From NCBI GenBank assembly GCA_017303335.1, contig JAFLBK010000005.1, positions 186,001 to 250,000 on the forward strand: a DNA stretch of 64,000 nt. Direction: 5' to 3'. Position 1 is the stretch's first letter; every line of letters starts with the position of its first letter. Below, in pieces: positions 35,201-42,583 of this stretch. The notes below the pieces were generated by a model. It was not told where the DNA came from. It was given only the letters and a program-made list of their open reading frames with translations, and searched no databases. A program made the translations under genes and the position numbers. The DNA is from Chitinophagales bacterium (GTDB taxonomy: Bacteria; Bacteroidota; Bacteroidia; Chitinophagales; Chitinophagaceae).

Positions 35201-37789
35201 GTCGGGTAGTTTCATACCCACATAGCTGCTGTACGGACTGTACGGCATGCTTACATTATCAATGCTGAAGCTGCCACCCGGTTCAAATACTTTTACCACG
35301 AGGTTGGCGCTGAGCATGCCGGGCGCTGTTTCATCGAGTTGAAAATCGGTTTTGAGCGTTCCGTTTCCTTCGGCATCGAGGGTACCATCGTAAATGGTTT
35401 TGGTTTGGGTGGAATAATCCGCTGTCGGGTTATCGAAATCGAAGCCCGCGAATTTCGGGAATACGGTACCCCTGGAATACAGGGAGGCGTCGATCTTTGC
35501 CTTCAGGTTCTTGCCCGGTGCGCCGAAAAGCCATTTGGCGTTGATGGCCCCGGTATTGGGATTGCCTTCGCCCAATACGGCGTCTTTACCAAAGTCGATG
35601 TTTATCTTCAGCCGGTTGGGCATCACGGTTTCCACCTTGATCCGTTTTTCGAAACTTGCGCCGCCTACTTTTATTTTCGCCAGCCAGTTACCCGTTGGAG
35701 CCGATGCATCGGTATTTGTTTTGAAAAGATAGAAGCCGTCGGGTGCGTCGGATTGAACGGTGTGTTTGTAGAGTTGCCCCTGCGGGGTGAACAGGCTGAA
35801 TTCGACGGGGTGATCCTTCGGCAGTTTGCCTTCTTTATCTTCCACGATAAAATTCAGGTACATGGTATCGCCGGGGCGCCATACGCCCCGTTCGCCGAAG
35901 ATGAATCCCTTGATGCCGTTCTTTACCTCTTCGCCACTTACATCAAAACGGCTGAGGGCAAGCGAACTTCCGTCGTCGAGTTTGAGGTAGCCGCGTTCAT
36001 TACCCTTGCGGGCGATAAGCAGGAAGGGTTTTCGTTTGAGATCCACGGTCGCAAAACCATCGCTGCCGCTTTTGCTGGTACTGATGATGGTTTGCTGGTA
36101 ATCCCGCACTTCCAGTTCCACGCCGCTCATCGGTTCGGTGGTGAGGATATTACTCACCGCCACAAGCATGCTGTTGTCGTTACCGCGTTTGGCGGTAAGT
36201 CCGATATTGCTGGCGATGATATTGCGGGTGGCCCAGCGGTCTTTGTTGTAATAGGATTTGCTGGTGGGGTCGTCTCTTCGTTCCCAGTTATAACCAAAGG
36301 GGTAGTAGGTATCGTAGCGATCCCAGAATTCGTCGTCATCGTCTACGCTGCTGCGTTCATAATCGCTGTAATAATCCTCTTCAGAATCATCATCGGCTTT
36401 TGCCGTTGTGTCGGACGAAAGATACAGGGAGTATTCGGGGCGGAAGCCGATGGTTACGCGGTAGATGGCACCCTGTTCGGTTTTGAGGAACTTATCAATG
36501 TCGAGCGAGAAGTGTTGTTTCTTGCGCAGGTCGAGTGTTTTGTCGTCGTCGAGCCGCAGCGTTTTCTGTACGATGGGTTTGCCAACGCGGCGCAGTTCGG
36601 TATTGCCGCCCAGGCTGTTTTCCTGCAGGAACTGCGGTACGTTGTTCTCAAATATCTTGATGATGCTGATGTCGACCGCGTTGAGGTTGATGGCTTCGAA
36701 GGGCAGCACCAGCCTTCCGCTGTTGGGCAGGATGTTTCCTTTGCCATGGATTTTCACCGAAGGCATCCGGTTCTCAAAGTTGATGTTGGCGGCAAAGCCC
36801 TTGTCGAGCAGGTCGCCCCAGCTATTTTTGATACCGGCATTGACGTTAACGGTATAGTTGCCGTCGAGTTTTCCGTTGCCGAATACTTTTACTTCGCTGC
36901 CGCTGATGGTATAGGATATGTCGGACTGCCCGCTGACGCTGATGAGCCCGTCGAGCACCTGGCCGTTCTCGATCATGTCGCTGAATTGCACGGAAGCGTA
37001 TTGCTGGGCTTCGTTCACCGCCATCACATTCAGCACTTTAAAATCGCCCTGCGCCGGAATGGCCAGTTGCCGGTCGCCTTTTACGTCCATGTTCATAGGC
37101 TTGCCGTCCCAGCGCAGATCGATATTGCTTACCGATTTCAGCCGTTCGATATTCTCGATGGTGAAGTGATGGATCTTGCTGACGTCGTTGTGTTGCCAGC
37201 TTATTGTAAGGTTCGAATTGTTCTGTTGCGCAGTGAGCAGTTTCTCTACCTGTTTACCATCTTCCACGTCGGCAGTTTCCAGGTCGCCGCTGAGGCTCAT
37301 TTTATTTTTTACGCCGGAACTCCGCAGCCCTTCGTCGGTCAGCCTGAAAGAGGGTTTTACGGTTTTCATGCTGAAGCGGAAATCGGCGTACTTCGAAGGC
37401 ACGTTGGTTACCTTACCCAGTTTGAAACTCACTTCATACATTTCATCGGGTGTCAGCCATTTCTCGGGTTTGAATTCGATCGTGCGTGCATCGAGCCAGA
37501 ACGCTTTGCCCTTAACGGATGGCGAGAAGCTGAACAGGGATTCCTTCACTTCTTCTCCCACGGCATGGGTGGTGGAAGCGTCGGTGGCCAGTTTGATGCG
37601 GATGGCAGCTGTTTTGGAAATGGTGCCGGTTGTGTAGGCGTCGATGTACTTGCTGAAGCTGGGGTCAACATCGATCCATTTGACTTTTTTGTTGCAGGAG
37701 GGCAGAAAAAGGCTAACTGCGAGGATGAGAGCCGCCCAACCAAAAGATACTCCGAACCTTTTGATACGGGGTTCACGGTCGTGTTCCAT
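32201..37789 (-). CDS. Alpha-2-macroglobulin family lipoprotein (YfhM-like)
   Basis: A 1,862-residue lipoprotein: signal sequence with lipobox LFLPSC, Cys32. N-terminal MG domains follow, then MG2 (FGERGVWRPGDTMYLNFIVEDKEGK), the bait-region/MG7 area and the A2M core (FHLNKNQTQKQSFTLPSYIGSVRAMVIAA). The thioester motif GCIEQ is at about residue 1410 in EYPHGCIEQTTS, followed by the TED helical domain and a C-terminal beta domain. As in the E. coli yfhM-pbpC pair it would trap invading proteases in the periplasm. Its 3' end runs into a terminator and pbpC. Antisense frames of up to 819 codons are shadows of this gene. Confidence 0.93.
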   Translation of the reverse strand: MEHDREPRIKRFGVSFGWAALILAVSLFLPSCNKKVKWIDVDPSFSKYIDAYTTGTISKTAAIRIKLATDASTTHAVGEEVKESLFSFSPSVKGKAFWLDARTIEFKPEKWLTPDEMYEVSFKLGKVTNVPSKYADFRFSMKTVKPSFRLTDEGLRSSGVKNKMSLSGDLETADVEDGKQVEKLLTAQQNNSNLTISWQHNDVSKIHHFTIENIERLKSVSNIDLRWDGKPMNMDVKGDRQLAIPAQGDFKVLNVMAVNEAQQYASVQFSDMIENGQVLDGLISVSGQSDISYTISGSEVKVFGNGKLDGNYTVNVNAGIKNSWGDLLDKGFAANINFENRMPSVKIHGKGNILPNSGRLVLPFEAINLNAVDISIIKIFENNVPQFLQENSLGGNTELRRVGKPIVQKTLRLDDDKTLDLRKKQHFSLDIDKFLKTEQGAIYRVTIGFRPEYSLYLSSDTTAKADDDSEEDYYSDYERSSVDDDDEFWDRYDTYYPFGYNWERRDDPTSKSYYNKDRWATRNIIASNIGLTAKRGNDNSMLVAVSNILTTEPMSGVELEVRDYQQTIISTSKSGSDGFATVDLKRKPFLLIARKGNERGYLKLDDGSSLALSRFDVSGEEVKNGIKGFIFGERGVWRPGDTMYLNFIVEDKEGKLPKDHPVEFSLFTPQGQLYKHTVQSDAPDGFYLFKTNTDASAPTGNWLAKIKVGGASFEKRIKVETVMPNRLKINIDFGKDAVLGEGNPNTGAINAKWLFGAPGKNLKAKIDASLYSRGTVFPKFAGFDFDNPTADYSTQTKTIYDGTLDAEGNGTLKTDFQLDETAPGMLSANLVVKVFEPGGSFSIDNVSMPYSPYSSYVGMKLPDGQQPFDFLLAGKNHTMQIVNVDSKGNLLSGSAEVEVQFYRIQWRWWWDDNSDNLSNFTQDQYNKLLKTEKVKLSNGRGSWTFGTSEDEWGRYLILVKDPKSGHITGTAFYIDTPYWQSREGNEDQSAASMLSFTSNKEKYNVGDEIALTIPSSKGGRVLVSIENGSKVIKSFWQETVQGQTKVKFRAEASMAPNVYATVSLLQPHSQTINDLPIRMYGSIPLFVEDKNTLLTPVLNIANSIRPEQNVSFTVSEKTGKEMTYVVAIVDEGLLDLTRFKTPNPHDAFYAREALGVKSFDMFDYVIGAWGGDLERILTIGGDNEASGGKQKTANRFKPVVKFLGPFHLNKNQTQKQSFTLPSYIGSVRAMVIAAHNGSYGATEKAIAVKKPLMMLATMPRVLGPGETIKLPVTVFAMENFVKKVNISLQANPFLEVTGGTAQSVNFTQVGEQMVYFDVRVKPNVGIGKVKLLASSGNEKADYEVELDIRNPNPPVTSITEITLAPGQQWNTTAAPIGVASTSTAMVEISSIPAMNLQKRLSYLIEYPHGCIEQTTSAVFPQLVLNQLMDLDDYKKAQIEKNIRAGINRLQNFQRPDGGFSYWPGMAQSDEWGSNYAGHFLVEAQSNGYLVSDYMLQQWKNYQRGKANSWVPSSDNFYGGDLTQSYRLYTLALAKAPELGAMNRLKEFRYLSAEAKWRLAAAYKLAGQDNTALDLISGLGTSFPVRTYWGYTYGSDTRDEAMVLETLTLLGRKAKAEELLRSLCAKLAQDQWYSTQTTAYTLIAVAKFCGKNPSGAKIIANGTVDGKAVNINSASYIRQLPIVFKNGNSNVNIVNKGSNTLYVRLITQGQPLAGDSLKVNNNPAVLNMNVSYLSQDGKAIDINKLTQGTDFVAKVTITNPGKRGYYSEMALTQIFPSGWEILNARMFDGEGAFKSSYASYQDIRDDRAYTYFNIRQNETLTYYIQLNASYLGRYFLPGTFCEAMYDNSITAGVNGKWVEVVNQ

Positions 37790-37937
37790 AAATTTTGAAG
37801 TTGTTTGTGAAGTTGGTTGACATTGATGGAATCACCAATATCGGCATTTTTATTTGCTGCGTAAATGTTGAAAGAAATTTTGATTTCCACAAGAGGTGGA
37901 GAATCGGCCGGTCGTTAAAAGATGTTTAAATCAAAAA

Positions 37938-38330
37938 TCAATTCACCCGGGTGGCTTCCACCCGGTAGGTGTTGGGGGCCAGGGTAGAGGATACCTCCTG
38001 GATATACCCGTTGTCCTTTGTTTCGATGATCTTCACCCGGATCTCGAGGTTGGCGGGGAAGTCGATCTTGTTTTCGTTGCGGATGACTTTGTCGAGCCGG
38101 AGGGTAAACGAGCAGTTGTCCTGCCAGGTTACCCGGAACCGTACCACGGCTTTCAGGGCTTCGCTGGATTCGGTCTGGTACATGCCTTTCCGTTCGGCAA
38201 TGGTTACCACGCCGGCCTGGGTATCGGCGATGCGGAACTTGCCCTCCCGGAATTTAGCACAATCGGGCGATTGGGCTAAAGTTCTCAAACCCGGGAAACC
38301 AAACAGGAGAATAAGTATCAGCTTAAGCAT
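37938..38330 (-). CDS. Small secreted protein of unknown function
   Basis: A 130-residue exported protein: signal peptide MLKLILILLFGFPGLRTLAQ, then a beta-rich domain beginning SPDCAKFREGKFRI with Cys pairs (DCAKF, DNCSF) that may form a disulfide. Members of this small family are sometimes mis-named DNA topoisomerase IV in databases; nothing in this sequence supports that. It sits alone between lysA and the alpha-2-macroglobulin gene, on the same strand. Confidence 0.7.
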   Translation of the reverse strand: MLKLILILLFGFPGLRTLAQSPDCAKFREGKFRIADTQAGVVTIAERKGMYQTESSEALKAVVRFRVTWQDNCSFTLRLDKVIRNENKIDFPANLEIRVKIIETKDNGYIQEVSSTLAPNTYRVEATRVN

Positions 38331-38430
38331 GTGATGAAAATATTCATTAGGCCATATTCAATATTCAATTTTCAAGCAGGTGGTTGACCGTTTATTGCGC
38401 ATTGATCATTGGAGATTGAGTATTCCTTGT

Positions 38431-39633
38431 CTATAATGCCTGGTTCTTCAACAGATCCTCAAACACATCTCTCCGGCGTATCAGCCTTGCTTCTCCGTTT
38501 TCTACCAGTACTTCAGCGGGTTTGAAGCGGCTGTTGAAGTTACTGCTCATTTCAAAGCCATAGGCCCCGGCATTGTAAAACACGAGCAGGTCGCCTTCGC
38601 GGATCTCGTTCAATTCCCGGTCCCAGGCGAAAGTGTCTGTTTCACAAATATTGCCCACGACGGAGTAGGTCTTTTTTGCTCCGGTAGGGTTGCTCAGGTT
38701 TTCGATGCGGTGGTACGCATCGTAGAACATGGGGCGGATCAGGTGGTTGAACCCGCTGTTCACACCAGCGAAGGTTGTGGCGGCCGTTTCTTTCAGCACA
38801 TTCACTTCCGTTACCAGGTAACCGGCGCCGCTTACCAGGAACTTGCCCGGCTCGAACCAGACCTGCAGGTGTTTGCCATTGGGGTTTGGGTGGTTGGCAA
38901 AGGCTTCGGCAACTTTCTGCGCCAGCCGTTCGATATCGGTTTCGGGATCGCCCTCTTTATAGGGTACTTTGAATCCTCCTCCCAGGTCAACCGATTCGAG
39001 TTCGGTGAAATGCGGGATGATGTCGAACAGTACATCGATGCCTTTGACGAAAATGTCTACGTCTTTGATATCGCTGCCGGTATGTATGTGCAGGTTTTGG
39101 ATGAAGAGGTCATGCGCAGATACAAGCGCCAGGATCTTATCGAGCTGGTCTACCGGTATGCCGAATTTACTCTTATCGTGCCCGGTGGAAACTTTAAGAT
39201 TGCCGCCGCCCATGATATTGGGCCGAAGACGGATGCCCACCGGGTAGCTGTGCCCGTACTTCTTTCCGAATTTCTCCAGGTTGCTCAGGCTGTCGATATT
39301 GATGCGTACACCCAGCCGCTGCGCCTCCTCGATTTCGGAGAAATGAATGCCGTTACTGGTGTACAGGATAGTACCCGGTTCGAACCCGGCATGAAGCGCC
39401 AGCTTCACTTCGTTGATGGAACTGCAGTCTACGTCGCAGCCGATGTTTTTAATATGGCGGAGGATATGGATATTGGTGAGCGCCTTGCAGGCATAGAAAA
39501 AACGCGTATCCGTTTTAGCAAACGCGTTACGGAGCCGTTGATACTGCGCCGTGATGTGCCCGGCATCGTATATATATACCGGTGTTCCGTATTCGGTTGC
39601 GATGCCGAGAAGTTGCTGCTGCGTCAGGGGCAT
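38431..39633 (-). CDS. lysA: Diaminopimelate decarboxylase
   Basis: A 400-residue fold-III PLP enzyme making lysine from meso-diaminopimelate. The PLP Lys is K50 in FFYACKALTN; the glycine-rich phosphate loop is SVDLGGGFKVPY; the conserved C-terminal region has VGNICETDTFAWDREL with the active-site Cys and the FYNAGAYGFEMSSNFN segment. Length matches the short Bacteroidota LysA. It lies 44 bases downstream of mrp on the same strand, and AT-rich low-complexity DNA follows. Confidence 0.95.
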   Translation of the reverse strand: MPLTQQQLLGIATEYGTPVYIYDAGHITAQYQRLRNAFAKTDTRFFYACKALTNIHILRHIKNIGCDVDCSSINEVKLALHAGFEPGTILYTSNGIHFSEIEEAQRLGVRINIDSLSNLEKFGKKYGHSYPVGIRLRPNIMGGGNLKVSTGHDKSKFGIPVDQLDKILALVSAHDLFIQNLHIHTGSDIKDVDIFVKGIDVLFDIIPHFTELESVDLGGGFKVPYKEGDPETDIERLAQKVAEAFANHPNPNGKHLQVWFEPGKFLVSGAGYLVTEVNVLKETAATTFAGVNSGFNHLIRPMFYDAYHRIENLSNPTGAKKTYSVVGNICETDTFAWDRELNEIREGDLLVFYNAGAYGFEMSSNFNSRFKPAEVLVENGEARLIRRRDVFEDLLKNQAL

Positions 39634-39677
39634 GCGTTATTATGGTTGGTGAATGATCGTTTCTGTTTACGCTGTTA

Positions 39678-40772
39678 TCAGGCAACTATTTCCTGGATCT
39701 CGGTAGGGGCCAGGTTGGCGTTGCGCATGGCGATACCCCGAACGGCATTGGCGGCAAACTCCATAAACGCTTTTTGCGAAATGGCATCGTCGCTTACCAT
39801 GGCCGGCACCCCGATGTCGCCGCCTTCGCGGATGCTCTGCACAATGGGTATCTGCCCGAGGAAGGGGATATCGAAATCGGAAGCCAGGTCTTTACCGCCG
39901 TCTTTCCCGAACAGGTAATATTTGTTGTCGGGCAGTTCGGCGGGGGTGAAATAGCTCATGTTTTCCACCAGCCCGATCACGGGTACTTTCAGTTGCGCCT
40001 GACCGAACATCGCGATGCCTTTCTTGGCATCGGCCAGGGCAACGGTTTGCGGTGTGGTAACCACGATGACGCCGGTTACGGGTACGGTTTGTACGATGGT
40101 GAGATGAATATCGCCGGTGCCGGGCGGCATATCGATCACGAGGTAATCCAGTTCGCCCCAATCCACATCGCTCACAAATTGCCGGATGGCGCTGCTGGCC
40201 ATCGGGCCACGCCATACCACCGCTTGTTTTTCATCAATGAGTAAACCGATGCTCATCATCTTGATGCCGAATTTTTCGATGGGCAGGATCAGGCCCTTGC
40301 CGCCGTCGTCTTTCATCAGGGGCCGCTCGCCGCGAACGCCGAACATGATGTGCTGGCTGGGGCCGTAGATATCGGCATCCATCAAACCTACCTTGGCGCC
40401 ACCCTGTGCCAGGGCCAGGGCCAGGTTGGCCGAAACCGTGCTTTTTCCAACGCCTCCTTTTCCACTCACCACCGCGATGATGTTCTTTACGCCCGTAAGA
40501 ATGGTTTTTCCATCCTGCCGGTTGCTGCTGGTATTGCTGGTGAAGTTAACGGTAACGACCGCTTCCTTGTTTACCAGTAATTTGATCGCGTTGATGCAGG
40601 CGTTCATGATCATGTCCTTGAGCGGACAAGCCGGTGTGGTAAGCACCACGGTGAATGAAACATTATTGCCATCAATGGCGATATCCTTCACCATGTTCAG
40701 GGTAACCAGGTCTTTGCCCAGGTCGGGCTCCTGCACGTTGCTCAAAGCTTTTAAAATATCCTCGTTTGTCAT
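39678..40772 (-). CDS. mrp: Mrp/NBP35 family ATP-binding Fe-S carrier
   Basis: A 364-residue protein. Residues ~1-90 are a MIP18/DUF59 domain (ILKALSNVQEPDLGKDLVTLNMVKDI). The deviant Walker A GKGGVGKST begins near residue 108, followed by VGLMDADIYGPSQH and DYLVIDMPPGTGDIHLT. It would load Fe-S clusters onto apoproteins. The segment after VENMSYF reads TPAELPDNKYYLFGKDGGK, with no CxxC where most Mrp proteins coordinate the cluster. The start has an AT-rich leader; the gene shares an intergenic region with the divergent regulatory-domain gene at 40903. Confidence 0.92.
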   Translation of the reverse strand: MTNEDILKALSNVQEPDLGKDLVTLNMVKDIAIDGNNVSFTVVLTTPACPLKDMIMNACINAIKLLVNKEAVVTVNFTSNTSSNRQDGKTILTGVKNIIAVVSGKGGVGKSTVSANLALALAQGGAKVGLMDADIYGPSQHIMFGVRGERPLMKDDGGKGLILPIEKFGIKMMSIGLLIDEKQAVVWRGPMASSAIRQFVSDVDWGELDYLVIDMPPGTGDIHLTIVQTVPVTGVIVVTTPQTVALADAKKGIAMFGQAQLKVPVIGLVENMSYFTPAELPDNKYYLFGKDGGKDLASDFDIPFLGQIPIVQSIREGGDIGVPAMVSDDAISQKAFMEFAANAVRGIAMRNANLAPTEIQEIVA

Positions 40773-40860
40773 CGTTCAATTATTTGTTAAAAAAACTGCA
40801 TTCGAGCGCAAAATTAGCCACATAAGCGCTTAGTTTGACTGATTGAACAAAGAATGTTGG

Positions 40861-40868
40861 TATTTTTG
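40861..40868 (+). promoter_or_regulatory. Bacteroidota -7 box (TATTTTTG) with upstream TTTG
   Basis: TATTTTTG at 40861-40868 matches TAnnTTTG; a TTTG at 40834-40837 stands 23 bases upstream, fitting the -33 element. It precedes the ATG at 40903. Confidence 0.6.
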
Positions 40869-40902
40869 GCAGGATGCCGGAATCTCAACCCGGTACGGAT
40901 CG

Positions 40903-41544
40903 ATGAAGAAACTTTTACCATACATACTGACTGCCGCTTTTTTCCTTCCTTTTTCGGCTAAAGCCCAGTTTGAAACATTCAAAGATTCGGTGGTTCAATT
41001 ATATGGTATCGTGATGACGGCCGACAGCCTGAAAGGACTGGATGCCGTCAGCGTAATGATCAAAGGCCAGAACCGCGGCACCATCACCAACAACAAGGGT
41101 GTTTTCAGTATCGTGGTGATGAAGGGCGATGTCATCAATTTTACCAGCGTAGGTTATAAGCCAAAATCCATCACGATCCCCACCAACCTCGAAGGCAACC
41201 AGCACAGCGTGATCCAGCTGATGGTGAACGATACGGTTTACCTCCCCGCCACCATCATCAAGGCCCGGCCTACCCGGGCGCAGTTTGAGCGGGATTTTGT
41301 GAATGCCCAGATACCCGATGACTACATCACCATCGCACGGAAAAATAACAATGCCGCAACCCGGCGCATCCTGGCCGCATCCCTGCCCGTGGATGGACGG
41401 GAGGCCGGTAACATGGCCCTGCGGCAATACAGCAACAAAGCCTATTACTACGGACAGGCCCCTTCCCAGAATATCTTCAATCCTTTTGCCTGGGCCGAAT
41501 TCATCAAAGCCTGGAAACGCGGCGATTTTAAAAAGAAGAACTAA
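40903..41544 (+). CDS. Exported protein with carboxypeptidase-like regulatory domain
   Basis: A 213-residue protein; the ATG at 40903 starts the signal peptide MKKLLPYILTAAFFLPFSAKAQ. Residues ~35-110 form a CarboxypepD_reg-like beta-sandwich (VQLYGIVMTADSLKGLDAVSVMIKGQNRGTITNNKGVFSIVV ... VGYKPKSI), common at the N-terminus of TonB receptors but here standing alone. The C-terminal part is basic (WKRGDFKKKN) and of unknown fold. It probably resides in the periplasm or outer membrane. A good promoter box lies 35 bases upstream. Confidence 0.75.
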   Translation: MKKLLPYILTAAFFLPFSAKAQFETFKDSVVQLYGIVMTADSLKGLDAVSVMIKGQNRGTITNNKGVFSIVVMKGDVINFTSVGYKPKSITIPTNLEGNQHSVIQLMVNDTVYLPATIIKARPTRAQFERDFVNAQIPDDYITIARKNNNAATRRILAASLPVDGREAGNMALRQYSNKAYYYGQAPSQNIFNPFAWAEFIKAWKRGDFKKKN

Positions 41545-41624
41545 TAGCAGGGCAGTGATCGCCCTAAAAGCTATTTCCCTCACCCGCTTATACCCAATAA
41601 TTGACTTTCTTTGCAGGAAGGATT

Positions 41625-42176
41625 ATGGATATCTCACCGCATTCTTCACCTGGTATGCCTGCCGGCAGAATATTTCTTACCGGTTTTATGGGCAGCGGAA
41701 AAACATATTGGGGCAGCCGCTGGGCCCAACAGTATGGATTACCTTTTATTGACCTCGACGCGGAGATCGAGCGGGAAGAAGGGAAAAGCATTGCAACTAT
41801 ATTCGAAGAACGGGGCGAAGCCTATTTCCGCCAGCAGGAAGCGGCGTGGTTGCGAAAACGGGGAGGCGATCATTCTTTTATTATGGCCTGCGGAGGCGGA
41901 ACTCCTTGCTTTCACAACAACATGCAATGGATGAATGCACAGGGCATCACGATCTACCTGCAGGCATCCGCTCAGCAGATCTATGATCGCCTGGTTCATG
42001 AAAAAGACAAACGGCCCCTGCTGAAAAATACCGACGCTCATTCCCTGCAAATTTTTATTGAAGACAAACTGGCGGAACGCGAACCCTTTTACCGGCAGGC
42101 CAGCTATGTTATACCGGTAAACGAACTGCACCTGGAGAGTTTGTCGGCACTTGATAAACAAACCCGCAACGCATAA
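41625..42176 (+). CDS. aroK: Shikimate kinase
   Basis: A 183-residue P-loop kinase that phosphorylates shikimate in aromatic amino acid synthesis. I chose the ATG at 41625, which has an AGGAAGG stretch just before it, over a TTG further upstream. Walker A is G20-F-M-G-S-G-K-T, the shikimate/Mg Asp pair is in FIDLDAEIE, then the GGGTPCF substrate loop and the lid motif KDKRPLL. The next gene (DUF423) begins 20 bases on, so they may be co-transcribed. Confidence 0.93.
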   Translation: MDISPHSSPGMPAGRIFLTGFMGSGKTYWGSRWAQQYGLPFIDLDAEIEREEGKSIATIFEERGEAYFRQQEAAWLRKRGGDHSFIMACGGGTPCFHNNMQWMNAQGITIYLQASAQQIYDRLVHEKDKRPLLKNTDAHSLQIFIEDKLAEREPFYRQASYVIPVNELHLESLSALDKQTRNA

Positions 42177-42196
42177 CTCAAAACCCGTAACGCATC

Positions 42197-42583
42197 ATGC
42201 ATAAAGGATTCTTACAAACAGCCGCTGTCCTGGGCGCTTTAGCCGTTGCGCTTGGCGCTTTTGGCGCACACGGACTGAAAAAAATACTGGAGCCCGATCA
42301 ACTGCTCGTTTTTGAAACAGCCGTCCGCTACCAGTTCTATCATGTGCTTGCCTTGCTGGCAACCGCCGTATTGTACAGGGAATTTCCGGGCAAAGCGATG
42401 CGGTGGGCGGGCCGGCTTTTTATCACCGGGCTGATGCTTTTCAGCGGATCGCTGTACCTGCTTTGTTATATCAAACATGCCGGGTTGCCGCTTACCTGGG
42501 TCGGGGCCATTACACCTTTTGGGGGTGTGTCGTTCATCGCGGGCTGGCTGATGCTGTTTGTGGCAGTAAGCAAACGTGGTTAA
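42197..42583 (+). CDS. DUF423 (YgdD-like) inner-membrane protein
   Basis: A 128-residue protein with four transmembrane helices and the DUF423 opening AAVLGALAVALGAFGAHGLKK, followed by FETAVRYQFYHVLALL. The family is widespread and of unknown function. It follows aroK closely and overlaps the convergent histidine kinase gene by 4 bases, stop against stop. Confidence 0.9.
   Translation: MHKGFLQTAAVLGALAVALGAFGAHGLKKILEPDQLLVFETAVRYQFYHVLALLATAVLYREFPGKAMRWAGRLFITGLMLFSGSLYLLCYIKHAGLPLTWVGAITPFGGVSFIAGWLMLFVAVSKRG

Noticed and set aside
33299..35209. A 636-codon open frame on the plus strand
   Set aside because: Antisense to the same gene; low-quality sequence rich in His, Phe and Gly typical of a shadow frame.
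35339..37798. An 819-codon open frame on the plus strand
   Set aside because: It lies wholly antisense to the alpha-2-macroglobulin lipoprotein gene, has no start signal or recognisable domain, and arises from the codon bias of the real gene.
37938..38330. DNA topoisomerase IV subunit
   Set aside because: That name circulates for small proteins of this type, but the sequence is a secreted 130-residue protein with no topoisomerase motif.
41545..41600. A terminator after the regulatory-domain protein gene
   Set aside because: The AGGGC/GCCCT stem is only 5-6 bp and is followed by AAAAGC rather than a T-run.
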